55,421 nucleotides of DNA from an uncultured Clostridia bacterium (GTDB taxonomy: Bacteria; Bacillota; Clostridia; UBA1381): the NCBI GenBank assembly GCA_910585485.1, contig CAJUEZ010000012.1, forward strand, positions 1-55,421, in the 5' to 3' direction. How positions within the stretch are numbered: the stretch's first letter is position 1; each line of letters begins with the position of its first letter. The translations under genes were made by a program, and so were the position numbers. The notes under the pieces are model-generated. The model was not told where the DNA came from. It ran no database searches and worked only from the letters and a program-made list of their open reading frames with translations. Of the stretch, positions 16,238 to 25,996 are shown in pieces.

Positions 16238-19200
16238 TCATTTAGCTAAATCTGCTGAAACAATATCATGAAGCTGGGCAACAATACCCTTTACTCCGCC
16301 GTAGCCTTCAATCATAAGCTGACAAGCTAACGGAGCTGCGCTATAGTGATTATGGTCAGTAAAGCAGGAATAAAGTGCTTTAGCCGCGTCGTCTCTTGAA
16401 GCATGGCCGTTTGCCTCATAAGCGTCAACGTATGCGTTAAACGAAGCGTCTGCATTCTTACCGATTTCTACGAAGCCTACGATATTTGCATCGTATTTCT
16501 CTCCGCCCTCTGTTGTTCTTTCCTCGTAGATTTTTCTTACTATATTATCGTACTCGTCCTGTCTCCAGCCGTTAAACTTCTGCGTTGCGCTGTCATACCA
16601 TGTCTTATCTCCGTTAACAGCACCGTGAGGTGAATATGAGTTAAGGATAACCTTTGCGCCAAGAGCCTCGCACGCATCAATATAGTAGTTAAAGCTTTCC
16701 TCAAACTTCGAACCCATACCGTTTGTACCCATATCGCCTATCATTACATAGTCACCGGGGCAAATATTGGTAAGAACTCTGCCTGTGAATTCACCGCCTG
16801 TATAGAATGAACCAAGGTTCTTTCCGCCGCGTCCGTTATTTGAGAACGAAGCAAGCTCTGCAAGCTCAGTATAGTTAGCATAATCTCTTGCAAGAACATA
16901 CGCCCATGAGCCGTTGTTTGCGATTGTTGAGTCACCTACCGTAAATATTTGCGGCTTAAGTCTTTCAGTCTTATCAGATGTCTTTTCAATTACGATTGAA
17001 GAAACATTGCCGCCCGAGAATGTTATATCAAGAACATCATCGATTACAGGAATTAAGAAGCTTTCGCCTTCTTTCTGAATCTGGTCGCTTGCAAGTTCAA
17101 CACCTGTAAGGTCAGTGTTGTATTTCTCTGCTACCGCTGTGCCTGTGTACTTTATAGTAACCTTATAAACCTTAGAAGCAGGAACCTTTGCCTTAAATGT
17201 GAAGTTGCCTGCAAGGTTATCACTGTCAGGATTATCAAGAGTTCCCTCACCGCCTACTGTCGGCGCGCCCTCAATACCATATCCTGCCTGATCATTATAT
17301 GCCGTAGCCGGCGATACTGCTGTGTATCCCTCTGCCGCCTCCGTTGCTGAACCCAAGTCAAATGCAAGACCGTGGATAGTAACCTTCAAAGAACGTGTAA
17401 TCGGCTTATCCTCTGAGTTTGTGCTCATCGCGCGGATATATACAACCGTTCCCTCAGCCGCTGATGTTACCGTAAGAACGCCCGTTTCAGCATTAAAGCT
17501 GATAGCGTCAGTATTTGCAAGTGGATTTACATTGTTCTTGTCATACATTGCAAGCGTTACAGGCTTATTAAGATTATTATTTTCGCTGTCTACCGCGATT
17601 GCGCTGTACTCATAAGTCTGTGAAGCACCTTCTTCAAGAGGAATACCTATACTTGAAGTTGACTTCGTGAACTTAACGCTGTCCTGTGTGCCTGTTACTG
17701 TTACCGGAATTGTCTTGGTCTTGCCGCCCATAGAAACATTTACATTATATGTACCTGCCGCCGCGCCCTTTGCTACAGTAAGCGTAGCGTTGTGTGTATT
17801 ACCTGCGTCAGGAGTAATTGTAACAAAGTCGGAAGCCTCGCCTGTTGCTTCGTCAACAACAGTCCACTCCGCATTGCTGATTATGTTATAACCCTCTGTC
17901 GATTTTGCATCAACTGTAAGAGTAGCTGTGTTTGCAACTCCGCTTGAACCCTCAACTGTTTTTAACGGACATACGGGTACCATTTCCTCAAGAGAATTCC
18001 ATACCATAAGTTTTGTCGTTCCTGACAATTCTATAGAAGCCTCAGCCTGACCGTCCTTGAATGTAAGATTGCTTGTTGTTACTTTTGCCAATTTTTCACC
18101 TCTGTATGAGGCAGCGATTAACGTTGCCGTTGTATCATCGGCAAGGTCCTGTTTAACTATTACTTTATTATTAGCGCTGTCATAGTTAATTCCGTCTTTT
18201 ACAACAATGTCAGCAGGGATTATAAGTGTATCGTTTGAAATAGTGGTTGTTAATTCGCCTGCTATTTCAGGAGTGTATATCTTAACATTATTAAAATCAA
18301 GCTCGCCGTTTGAATTGTCAGGCGTTCTGTAGCACAGATATGTAGGCGCTGTTGAGCCTGCGTTTGTAAACGCAACCACGTCTGACTCGCCAAGGAGATT
18401 ACCCTCCATGTCATATGCCTTTGCGTAGCAAAGCTTTGATGTTACGTCAATTGAAGCTACAATCTTGTACCATACTCCCGCCGACGCGTTTGCAATCTTT
18501 GCGCCGTTTATATTTAAGTCAGTTCCCGTAAACTTAACGGTAAATGATGTAGCGTTTGCACTCCATGTTACAGGGTTATCCTGCTTAAACAGAATTTCAG
18601 AATTATTATTATAGAACTTTACATCCTGCTCAATAATAACCTGACCTGTCGGCGCGTCGTTTAGCTTATTAACCGCAAAGCTTGAACTGTTTGTTCCTGT
18701 TGACTTAAGCTTTAAGAACTTCTTGCCTGTCTCATCGTCCTTTGCAAGATATAAGCCTCTGCCGCTGTTACCGCCTGCGGCAGCCCAGCCGCCTGTAACT
18801 ACATCAACCATTGCTTTATTATCTGCTGATATAGCCGCCTTATAGCCTACCATATCATCAGCATACCAGTCAAAGTTTGTTACATAACCCTGCTTAGGCA
18901 ATAAAGTATTGCCATCTGTGGTATTTGTCGGAAGAATTGCCATCGGTCTTGTGATGGTCATGGTCTTACCGTTATATGTAACTGTAGCAACAACTTCACC
19001 GTAGAAATTGAATGCTTGTGATTTCAGCCGAAAATCAACCTTTGTCGGGTCTGTTTCGTCAGGAACTACCTCAGCATAAGAATCACAGTATTCATTTGAA
19101 TCCGCCGCGTCTGTTGTAGCTGCTTCCTCTCCGCTTGCCGCCTTTGACGCAATATGTCTGAAGCCCTTGAATTCCCACTTGACATCTAAATCTGTAACTC

Positions 19201-20515
19201 GCGCGTCTTTATCAGCTCCGCCAAGGTCTCCGCCGATTTCACCGTTAATCTTAACCTGAATAGGATTACTTTCAGCTGTATTTGCATCCGCTCCCGCTGT
19301 CGGAATATTGTTCGCAGGGAATGACGAGAATTCCAAAGACACCATCGGCTCAATATAGTCATTATCTTTGCTGTATTTCGCAGTGTATTTTACATCTTCC
19401 GTAAGCGGTGTATCAAGCAGTGTTTCAGTTGAAATAGGTGTTTCAGTTTCATCGCCTTCTTTTACCCATCCTTCAAAAATGTAACCTGTCTTTGCCGTAT
19501 CAGGAACCGTTTTAAGCTTTTCGCCCTCTTTTCCTGACAAAATTGTTAAATTGCCGTCAACGTCAAACGTTACATTATAATATGTACCAACAAGGTCACC
19601 GTCTCTTAGCTGACGAACAACTACATTATCCATACATACATAGCTTGAATCACGCGCAGCCGCTACAAACAACTGAGAAAGCTTTGTTGCGTCCTGACCC
19701 GAACCCATAGCTACCTGTGCAGGCTCAAAATATGTTTGCGCACCGTCAAGTGATGTAATTGTAAGCAAGATTGTCTTATTCTTGAAGTTCATTACAACCT
19801 TCGCATGCGCCCATGTATCATTCACATAACCTGTACTCTTTGCTGTTGCATTATCCAATGTTGCGCCCGAGTTATTGATAATAAACTGACCTTCTCCATC
19901 CTTTGGCTGTGTCATTTTTAAAATCGGTGCCGTACCCGCAGGCTTATTACCCGGCTCATAGTCACCGTTCTGAATAGGCGCTGAAGTGTTACCTATAAGT
20001 ACAATCTGGTTGTTTCCGTTTGTACCGCCGTTACGGAACTTGAAATCAAATTCTACAACCGCTCTCTGATTTTCGTCAAGCGTACCCGCTTCATCAGGAA
20101 GAAGGAATGACGCGCATCGCGTACCTCTACCTTGATTATTCAGATACTTCAAATGACTCTTAATAGAAGTATTTGAATCCGTTGCCACTGACAAGCCGGC
20201 AGCATAATACTGTGATGTCCAGACTCCCTCAGTACCGGGCGCAGTATCAGCATTATTTACGTATGTCTTTGAGCTATCCTCAAAATCCAATGTATAATAT
20301 ACGTCCTCGTCAGCGAACAGCTCCACTTCCGCGTTCTGAGCCGGCTCTATTTCTGTCATTTCCACAGCGTCCGGCATTTCATCTGTTTCCGTCACTGCCG
20401 TAACATCAAGCGCTTCTTCGCCCTCGGCAAATGCCGTGGTCGCAAGACCCGCAAATGCGCTTGCAGAAATTGACAGCGCAGTCAAAAACGCCAAAAATTT
20501 CTTTGATTTCTTCAT
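16238..20515 (-). CDS. Secreted multidomain CE12-like rhamnogalacturonan acetylesterase
   Basis: A 1425-residue secreted protein with a signal peptide at about 1-30. A LamG-like sandwich covers about 70-300 (Y-Y-T-L-D-F-E-D start), then an InlB-type B-repeat at about 308-385 (G-Y-I-F-E-G-W). A second sandwich region (about 540-760) follows. Next is the module ending V-W-N-S-L-E-E-M-V-P-V-C near 850, then a BACON-like domain (about 865-955). A YesT-type N-terminal domain (F-D-L-G-S start, about 1050-1185) precedes a C-terminal SGNH hydrolase (about 1193-1425). The SGNH catalytic serine is in G-D-S-T and the Asp/His pair in D-H-N-H near 1388. Block III reads G-T-N-G instead of the usual G-x-N-D. 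It would remove acetyl groups from rhamnogalacturonan, clearing the way for the PL11 lyase. Confidence 0.85.
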   Translation of the reverse strand: MKKSKKFLAFLTALSISASAFAGLATTAFAEGEEALDVTAVTETDEMPDAVEMTEIEPAQNAEVELFADEDVYYTLDFEDSSKTYVNNADTAPGTEGVWTSQYYAAGLSVATDSNTSIKSHLKYLNNQGRGTRCASFLLPDEAGTLDENQRAVVEFDFKFRNGGTNGNNQIVLIGNTSAPIQNGDYEPGNKPAGTAPILKMTQPKDGEGQFIINNSGATLDNATAKSTGYVNDTWAHAKVVMNFKNKTILLTITSLDGAQTYFEPAQVAMGSGQDATKLSQLFVAAARDSSYVCMDNVVVRQLRDGDLVGTYYNVTFDVDGNLTILSGKEGEKLKTVPDTAKTGYIFEGWVKEGDETETPISTETLLDTPLTEDVKYTAKYSKDNDYIEPMVSLEFSSFPANNIPTAGADANTAESNPIQVKINGEIGGDLGGADKDARVTDLDVKWEFKGFRHIASKAASGEEAATTDAADSNEYCDSYAEVVPDETDPTKVDFRLKSQAFNFYGEVVATVTYNGKTMTITRPMAILPTNTTDGNTLLPKQGYVTNFDWYADDMVGYKAAISADNKAMVDVVTGGWAAAGGNSGRGLYLAKDDETGKKFLKLKSTGTNSSSFAVNKLNDAPTGQVIIEQDVKFYNNNSEILFKQDNPVTWSANATSFTVKFTGTDLNINGAKIANASAGVWYKIVASIDVTSKLCYAKAYDMEGNLLGESDVVAFTNAGSTAPTYLCYRTPDNSNGELDFNNVKIYTPEIAGELTTTISNDTLIIPADIVVKDGINYDSANNKVIVKQDLADDTTATLIAASYRGEKLAKVTTSNLTFKDGQAEASIELSGTTKLMVWNSLEEMVPVCPLKTVEGSSGVANTATLTVDAKSTEGYNIISNAEWTVVDEATGEASDFVTITPDAGNTHNATLTVAKGAAAGTYNVNVSMGGKTKTIPVTVTGTQDSVKFTKSTSSIGIPLEEGASQTYEYSAIAVDSENNNLNKPVTLAMYDKNNVNPLANTDAISFNAETGVLTVTSAAEGTVVYIRAMSTNSEDKPITRSLKVTIHGLAFDLGSATEAAEGYTAVSPATAYNDQAGYGIEGAPTVGGEGTLDNPDSDNLAGNFTFKAKVPASKVYKVTIKYTGTAVAEKYNTDLTGVELASDQIQKEGESFLIPVIDDVLDITFSGGNVSSIVIEKTSDKTERLKPQIFTVGDSTIANNGSWAYVLARDYANYTELAELASFSNNGRGGKNLGSFYTGGEFTGRVLTNICPGDYVMIGDMGTNGMGSKFEESFNYYIDACEALGAKVILNSYSPHGAVNGDKTWYDSATQKFNGWRQDEYDNIVRKIYEERTTEGGEKYDANIVGFVEIGKNADASFNAYVDAYEANGHASRDDAAKALYSCFTDHNHYSAAPLACQLMIEGYGGVKGIVAQLHDIVSADLAK

Positions 20516-20566
20516 TTTAAAATTTCTCCTCTCTCTTTTGATTAAAACGTAATCATTAATAAGATA

Positions 20567-20595
20567 ATTATACTATATTTTTTTTGTTTTGTACA
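20567..20595 (-). promoter_or_regulatory. Promoter of the CE12-type esterase gene
   Basis: Minus strand TGTACA (20595-20590), a 17-bp spacer and TATAAT (20572-20567). The -35 is weak, so an activator is possible. The ribosome site is GAGAGGAGA. Confidence 0.5.
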
Positions 20596-20664
20596 GTCTT
20601 TTTTTGCATTTTTACCAAAGAAATTCTTATTTTAAAAAAAACTCTATTTTTTTCTAAAAAACTC

Positions 20665-20693
20665 TTGACAAATGCCGATGTCACTGTTATAAT
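20665..20693 (+). promoter_or_regulatory. Consensus promoter of tRNA-Leu
   Basis: A perfect TTGACA (20665-20670), 17-bp spacer and TATAAT (20688-20693), starting transcription a few bases before the tRNA. Confidence 0.9.
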
Positions 20694-20707
20694 AATTATT
20701 GTTGCAC

Positions 20708-20791
20708 GCACCTGTGGCGGAATTGGCAGACGCGCTAGACTTAGGATCTAGTGTCCCCGACGTGAAGGTTCAAGTCCTTTCAGGTGCACCA
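20708..20791 (+). tRNA. tRNA-Leu(UAG)
   Basis: An 84-base class II tRNA. The acceptor stem pairs GCACCTG (20708-20714) with CAGGTGC (20781-20787), followed by A and an encoded CCA. The anticodon stem CTAGA/TCTAG encloses the loop CTTAGGA, with anticodon TAG at 20742-20744. A long variable arm and the GGTTCAAGTCC T-arm are present, all as expected for leucine tRNA. Confidence 0.97.
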
Positions 20792-20795
20792 CATC

Positions 20796-20828
20796 ACGGC
20801 GAGCCTTTTGGTTCGCCGTATTTTTTTT
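20796..20828 (+). terminator. Terminator after tRNA-Leu
   Basis: ACGGCGAGCC pairs with GGTTCGCCGT (one G-T pair) around a four-base loop, followed by a run of eight T beginning two bases later. Confidence 0.88.
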
Positions 20829-20898
20829 CAAAATTTCAAAATAATTCGATGAAACATTTTTATAGCGAGATACAAGTTAACAGAAAGGATTTTTGATA

Positions 20899-23280
20899 AT
20901 GTCGGAAAATAAATATACAGAACGATTTAATCCTGACTGCGAGGCAGGACTTTCCTCGAAACAAGTAAAACAGCGTATAGATGAACATGCCGTAAATATA
21001 ACAACAGACAACACTTCCATAACAATAAAAGAAATCATATTCACAAATGTTTTTACCTATTTTAATCTTATATTTATAATTTTCGCCGTTCTTTTGCTGC
21101 TTGCAAGAGAATATCGCGGTCTTACATTTATGCCTATAATAATCGCGAACACTCTTATAGGTATTGTACAGCAAATACGCTCAAAACGAACGCTTGATAA
21201 ACTCAACATGCTGAACTCGCCCAAGGCTCGCCTTGTTCGGGACGGCAAGATTGTAACTTTACCCGCGGAATCCGCGGTGCTTGACGATATTGCTGTCTTC
21301 TATGCAGGAAATCAAATTTATGCCGACGCTATTATAATGTCCGGCGAAGTTCAGGTAAACGAGTCTCTGCTGACAGGCGAATCAGACGAAATCGCAAAGA
21401 GCGCCGGAGATACTTTGATGTCGGGCAGCTTTATTGTTTCAGGCACATGCCGCGCAAAACTGGACAAAATTGGCGATGACTCCTATATCGCCTCACTTTC
21501 TGCCCAGGCGAAACAGATGGATAAAAGAGAACACTCTCAGATGATGTCCGATTTGAATAAGCTGATAAAGATTGTCGGCATTATAATAATTCCGATAGGA
21601 ATAATTATGTTTTGTCAGCAGTTTTTTACAAACTCTCTCGGCATTAGTGAAAGCGTTTCACGCACAATCGCCGCTCTGCTTGGCATGATACCGGAGGGAC
21701 TTTATCTTTTGGCGAGCGTGGCGCTTGCGCTGAGCGTTATGAAACTCGCCCGAAGAAGGGTTATCGTGCATGACCTTTCATGCGTTGAGACGCTTGCGCG
21801 AGTTGATGTGCTGTGTGTTGACAAAACCGGCACAATTACAGATAACAATATGGAAGTAAGCAGACTTATATCCGTCGGAGATATTGATTCGGAAAAGCTT
21901 CGCGCGTTGATTAGTGATTTTGCTTCTTCCATGCCGAACGACAATCTTACGATGATGGCAATAAAAAAACATTTTACTCACGGACATAATCAAAAAGCTT
22001 CAAAAGTTATAGCTTTTTCCTCATCTTTAAAATATTCGGCGGCAATCTTGAGCGGACAAACATATGTATTGGGTGCTCCCGAATTTATTTTAAGAAAAGA
22101 TTATTCTAAATATAAAAGCATCACTGAAAACTATATGCAGCAAGGTTTCCGCGCTGTCCTATTCGCAAAATATCCGTCATGCGAAATAAAAGGCGCGCTC
22201 ACCGAAAAGGCTGAGCCTTTAGGTTTTATTCTTCTTCGTAACCCCATACGCGAAAACGCTATAGAAACTTTTCGTTACTTTGAGGAACAAGGTGTCAATA
22301 TAAAGGTAATATCAGGAGATAATCCCGTTACTGCTTCTGAAATTGCGGCGGAAGCCGGCATAAAAAATGCGGACAAATACATTGATTTATCTAACGCGGA
22401 CGAAGCAAATATTGACACGATTGCAAATGAATATACAGTCTTTGGAAGAGTTTCTCCGCAAATGAAGCGTTCGCTTGTTCACGCGCTGCAAAATCAAGGA
22501 CACACAGTCGCCATGACGGGAGACGGTGTTAACGACGTTCTCGCTCTAAAAGATGCCGACTGTTCTATCGCAATGGCTTCAGGCAGTGAAGCCGCGGAAA
22601 ATGTGGCGCAGATAGTACTGCTTGACTCTGACTTCTCATGTATGCCTGATATATTATTGGAAGGAAGACGCGTTGTCAATAATATTGAGAGAAGCGCGGG
22701 ATTATTTCTTATAAAAAATATATTCTCTCTCCTTCTTGCTGTTTTTTCAATGATTTCATTTTTCAGCTACCCTCTAAAGCCGCAGCAAGTCTCGCTAATA
22801 AACGTTTTTACCATAGGCGCTCCGGCATTTTTACTTGCGCTTGAACCAAACAAAAAGCTCATAAAAGGACGTTTTTTAACAAACGCAATACAAAATGCCA
22901 TCCCCGCAGCTTTCACTAATTTTATTGTCATCGCCGCTATGGTTTCATATTGCTCCGCTCTTAATCTAAGCAACGATATTATAAGCACAGCTGCAACATG
23001 CACTCTCGCCGTGACAGGACTTGTTGTGCTTGTTAAAATAAGTTTTCCATTCAATATTTTCAAAGGCACAATACTTGCGGCTATGGCTGTGGGATTTATA
23101 TTGTCCGCGCATTATATGAGATGGTGGTTTAGCATACTGAAAGTGAATTTTGAGATTTTAAAACTTGTCGCAATATTTTCAATCATAGCCGTTATACTGT
23201 TCATATCAATAAATATGCTGATTGCGTTTCTAAAAAACAAATATACGAATAAAGCAAAGAAAAAAACTCAGCTTAGCTGA
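20899..23280 (+). CDS. P-type cation ATPase, CtpE/Exp7-like
   Basis: A 793-residue membrane pump. It has the actuator motif T-G-E-S near residue 158, the phosphorylated aspartate D308 in D-K-T-G-T-I-T, and the hinge G-D-G-V-N-D near 541. Membrane segment 4 contains P-E-G-L, and the region just before the phosphorylation site reads V-E-T-L-A-R-V-D-V-L. These features fit the CtpE/Exp7/CaxP group, which has been linked to calcium, rather than heavy-metal pumps; no CPC motif or metal-binding N-terminus is present. I use the ATG at 20899, nine bases after AAAGGA, rather than the upstream TTG. It lies alone between a tRNA terminator and a bidirectional terminator. Ion specificity is inferred. Confidence 0.88.
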   Translation: MSENKYTERFNPDCEAGLSSKQVKQRIDEHAVNITTDNTSITIKEIIFTNVFTYFNLIFIIFAVLLLLAREYRGLTFMPIIIANTLIGIVQQIRSKRTLDKLNMLNSPKARLVRDGKIVTLPAESAVLDDIAVFYAGNQIYADAIIMSGEVQVNESLLTGESDEIAKSAGDTLMSGSFIVSGTCRAKLDKIGDDSYIASLSAQAKQMDKREHSQMMSDLNKLIKIVGIIIIPIGIIMFCQQFFTNSLGISESVSRTIAALLGMIPEGLYLLASVALALSVMKLARRRVIVHDLSCVETLARVDVLCVDKTGTITDNNMEVSRLISVGDIDSEKLRALISDFASSMPNDNLTMMAIKKHFTHGHNQKASKVIAFSSSLKYSAAILSGQTYVLGAPEFILRKDYSKYKSITENYMQQGFRAVLFAKYPSCEIKGALTEKAEPLGFILLRNPIRENAIETFRYFEEQGVNIKVISGDNPVTASEIAAEAGIKNADKYIDLSNADEANIDTIANEYTVFGRVSPQMKRSLVHALQNQGHTVAMTGDGVNDVLALKDADCSIAMASGSEAAENVAQIVLLDSDFSCMPDILLEGRRVVNNIERSAGLFLIKNIFSLLLAVFSMISFFSYPLKPQQVSLINVFTIGAPAFLLALEPNKKLIKGRFLTNAIQNAIPAAFTNFIVIAAMVSYCSALNLSNDIISTAATCTLAVTGLVVLVKISFPFNIFKGTILAAMAVGFILSAHYMRWWFSILKVNFEILKLVAIFSIIAVILFISINMLIAFLKNKYTNKAKKKTQLS

Positions 23281-23287
23281 GTTTTTT
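23261..23287. terminator. Bidirectional terminator between convergent genes
   Basis: A perfect 13-bp-arm inverted repeat AAAAAACTCAGCT / AGCTGAGTTTTTT around one base contains the stop codon of the P-type ATPase. It is three bases from the stop of the convergent flavodiiron gene. A and T runs on both sides serve both strands. Confidence 0.88.
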
Positions 23288-23290
23288 CTT

Positions 23291-24463
23291 TTATCTTCCC
23301 AGGGCTTTGCGCAGTTCCTTAGCCATATCTTCCATATTTTTTATATCACTGTCTTTCATCATCGACTTGATTGTGACACTTTTATCAATTACACTAATAT
23401 CCTTCATTCCTTCAAGCGCCGTTCGCATATGCTTTGCCGCCATCGGTCCCCATGAACCGTTCTCTATTATCGCTGCCGTTCTGTTTCTGTATGTCTTAGA
23501 TTTCAGATGAGCAAGAAAATCCTCCATACACGGGAACAGTCCGCCGTCATATGTCGCGCTTGCAAACACAATTCCGTCATATCTGAACGCGTCTTCCACA
23601 GCTTCCGCCATATCGTCACGCGATAAATCAAATACTGAGACCTTTTCCTCACCTTGCTCTTTAAGAATTTCAGCAAACTTCTCTGCCGCGGCAGCCGTAT
23701 TGCCGTGAATTGAAGCGTATGCAATCGTAATACCCTTGTTTTCAGGCTCATATTTGCTCCATGTATCATACTTTCCTATATAATGCTCCAAATTCTCTTT
23801 GAGAATCGGTCCGTGAAGAGGACATATGATTTCTATATCAAGTGCGGCGGCCTTTTTCAGAAGAGTTTGAACCTGCGCTCCATATTTTCCTACAATATTA
23901 AAGTAATAACGGCGCGCCTCACAATCCCAATCTTCATCAGTATCCAGTGTTCCGAATTTACCGAAACCATCCGCCGAAAACAGCACCTTATCCTTTTTAT
24001 CATAAATTACCATTACCTCCGGCCAGTGTACCATCGGCGCCATTACAAACGTTAAAACGTGTTCTCCCAAAGAAAGCTCGTCCCCTTCTTTGACAACCAC
24101 TTGTCTATGAGAAAAATCACTGTCAAAGAATTGCGGAAGCATTGCAAATGTTTTGGCATTTCCAACCAACTGAACCTCAGGGTACTTTTGCGCAAAACGC
24201 TCTATGTTGGCGGCATGGTCAGGCTCAAGATGAGAAATTACAAGATATGCCGGTTTTCTTCCGTCAAGAATCTTTTCTACATTCTCAAACCATTCGTCAG
24301 TGGCTCTTTTATCAACTGTATCCATGATTGTGATTTTTTCATCAATAATCACATATGAATTATATGAAATACCATTAGGCACAACATACTGACTTTCAAA
24401 CAGGTCAATAGTTTTATCATTAACACCCGAGTAAATAATTGTATCTGTTATTTTTGTATTCAT
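23291..24463 (-). CDS. FprA-type flavodiiron protein
   Basis: A 390-residue cytoplasmic enzyme that reduces oxygen to water (or NO to nitrous oxide) in anaerobes. The N-terminal metallo-beta-lactamase-fold domain (to about 250) carries the di-iron ligand motif H-L-E-P-D-H-A near residues 77-83 and the later H-W-P-E and P-L-H-G-P segments. The C-terminal flavodoxin domain begins at I-A-Y-A-S-I-H-G-N-T, the FMN phosphate loop. No rubredoxin domain is fused. It has its own promoter at 24505-24533. It indicates an anaerobe that must deal with oxygen exposure. Confidence 0.95.
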   Translation of the reverse strand: MNTKITDTIIYSGVNDKTIDLFESQYVVPNGISYNSYVIIDEKITIMDTVDKRATDEWFENVEKILDGRKPAYLVISHLEPDHAANIERFAQKYPEVQLVGNAKTFAMLPQFFDSDFSHRQVVVKEGDELSLGEHVLTFVMAPMVHWPEVMVIYDKKDKVLFSADGFGKFGTLDTDEDWDCEARRYYFNIVGKYGAQVQTLLKKAAALDIEIICPLHGPILKENLEHYIGKYDTWSKYEPENKGITIAYASIHGNTAAAAEKFAEILKEQGEEKVSVFDLSRDDMAEAVEDAFRYDGIVFASATYDGGLFPCMEDFLAHLKSKTYRNRTAAIIENGSWGPMAAKHMRTALEGMKDISVIDKSVTIKSMMKDSDIKNMEDMAKELRKALGR

Positions 24464-24504
24464 TCCATTTCAACCTTTCCATACACAATTTTAATTTATG
24501 TTAA

Positions 24505-24533
24505 ATTGTAGCATATTTCGCTCATATAATCAA
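24505..24533 (-). promoter_or_regulatory. Promoter of the flavodiiron gene
   Basis: Minus strand TTGATT (24533-24528), a 17-bp spacer and TACAAT (24510-24505). Confidence 0.6.
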
Positions 24534-24583
24534 GTAAAATATTTCCAAAATCAAATTTCGTCACTCATATAACCTTCTTTGAT

Positions 24584-25996
24584 TTACAGTGTGACTCCAT
24601 CTTTAAAAATTGAGATTTCACGATAGCCGTTTTTCTCGTTATTCGTTCTCGTCCCGCTCGCTACGGACATAATGTAATCCACCAGCGCGTCCGACAATTC
24701 CGCTCCGTCAATCACACTGCCTGCGTCAAAATCAATCCAGTGCGGTTTTCTTTGAAAAAGATCTGTGTTCGTAGATATTTTCACCGTTGGAACAGGCGCG
24801 CCGACAGGTGTCCCGCGTCCCGTTGAAAACAATATCATATTACATCCCGATGCGGCAAGATTTGTCACCGCAACAATATCGTTTCCCGGTCCCGTAAGGA
24901 GATTAAGTCCATTTTTCTCCACTTTTTCGCCAATCTCTATAACGTCCGCCACAGGCGCGTTTCCCGATTTCTGAACACACCCCAGCGACTTATCTTCAAG
25001 CGTTGTTATCCCTCCCGCTTTATTACCCGGCGAAGGATTTTCATATACCGCCTGTCCATGGCGCGTGAAATAATCTTTAAAATCATTTATAAGAGAAACT
25101 GTTTTTTTGAATACTGTCTCATTGACACAGCGATTCATTAAAATTGTTTCCGCTCCAAACATCTCAGGGACTTCCGTCAAAATCGTGCTTGCCCCCATAG
25201 CAATCAATCTGTCTGAAACTTTTCCTATCAATGGATTTGCTGTAAGACCTGAAAAGCCGTCGCTTCCTCCGCATTTTAATCCTATAACAAGATTGGACGC
25301 GTCGCATTCCCGCCTTTTAAACTTTTTTGAATATTCCACAAGTTCGCCGATAAGTGACAGCGCTTTCTCTATTTCATTATCGCATTCCTGAGTACTCAAA
25401 AATTTTACTCTGTCACTGTTTATATCTCCCAGAATTTTTTTAAACTCAAAAATATTATTATTCTCACAGCCTAACCCCAAAACAAGCACTCCCGCAGCAT
25501 TGGGGTTATTAACAAGTCCTTTTAAGACCTTCTGTGTTGTCTTTTGGTCGTCACCAAGCTGGGAACAGCCAAACGGATGAACAAAATTGAATATACCATC
25601 ACATTCCGCTCCGTATTTTATATTGGCTTCACAAGCGATAATCTCAGATGTTTTATTAACACAGCCAACGGTGTTTATAATCCATATTTCATTTCGTATT
25701 CCCACACTGGCATCATCACGCTTATACCCCATAAACATGCGCTTTTCGCGCGGCGATTGAGTGATTTTCATCGGAGAATACTTATACTCCAAAATACCGC
25801 TTAAATTTGTCTTTATATTATGAGTATGCACATGTTCGCCTGTGTTTATATCACAAAGCGCATGACCTATACTATATCCGTATTTTATTATGTCCTGTCC
25901 CTTTTTTATGTCTTCAAGAGAGATTTTATGTCCCCGTAAATCCCCCTCAAGCATTACAGCCACATTGTCTTTTGCATTTATTTTTAAAGTTTTCAT
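24584..25996 (-). CDS. uxaA: Altronate dehydratase
   Basis: A 470-residue enzyme that dehydrates D-altronate to 2-keto-3-deoxygluconate (KDG), the last uxa step. It is the full-length form: an N-terminal SAF domain (about 1-95, starting with the D-N-V-A-V-M-L segment) is joined to the large catalytic domain. Conserved parts include G-Y-K-R-D-D-A-S-V-G-I-R-N, L-G-L-G-C-E-N-N, K-C-G-G-S-D-G-F-S-G and the C-terminal G-R-G-T-P-V-G. It is the last gene of the GH4-uxaC-uxaB-uxaA operon, overlapping uxaB by four bases. The downstream KDG kinase and aldolase are not in the window. Confidence 0.95.
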   Translation of the reverse strand: MKTLKINAKDNVAVMLEGDLRGHKISLEDIKKGQDIIKYGYSIGHALCDINTGEHVHTHNIKTNLSGILEYKYSPMKITQSPREKRMFMGYKRDDASVGIRNEIWIINTVGCVNKTSEIIACEANIKYGAECDGIFNFVHPFGCSQLGDDQKTTQKVLKGLVNNPNAAGVLVLGLGCENNNIFEFKKILGDINSDRVKFLSTQECDNEIEKALSLIGELVEYSKKFKRRECDASNLVIGLKCGGSDGFSGLTANPLIGKVSDRLIAMGASTILTEVPEMFGAETILMNRCVNETVFKKTVSLINDFKDYFTRHGQAVYENPSPGNKAGGITTLEDKSLGCVQKSGNAPVADVIEIGEKVEKNGLNLLTGPGNDIVAVTNLAASGCNMILFSTGRGTPVGAPVPTVKISTNTDLFQRKPHWIDFDAGSVIDGAELSDALVDYIMSVASGTRTNNEKNGYREISIFKDGVTL

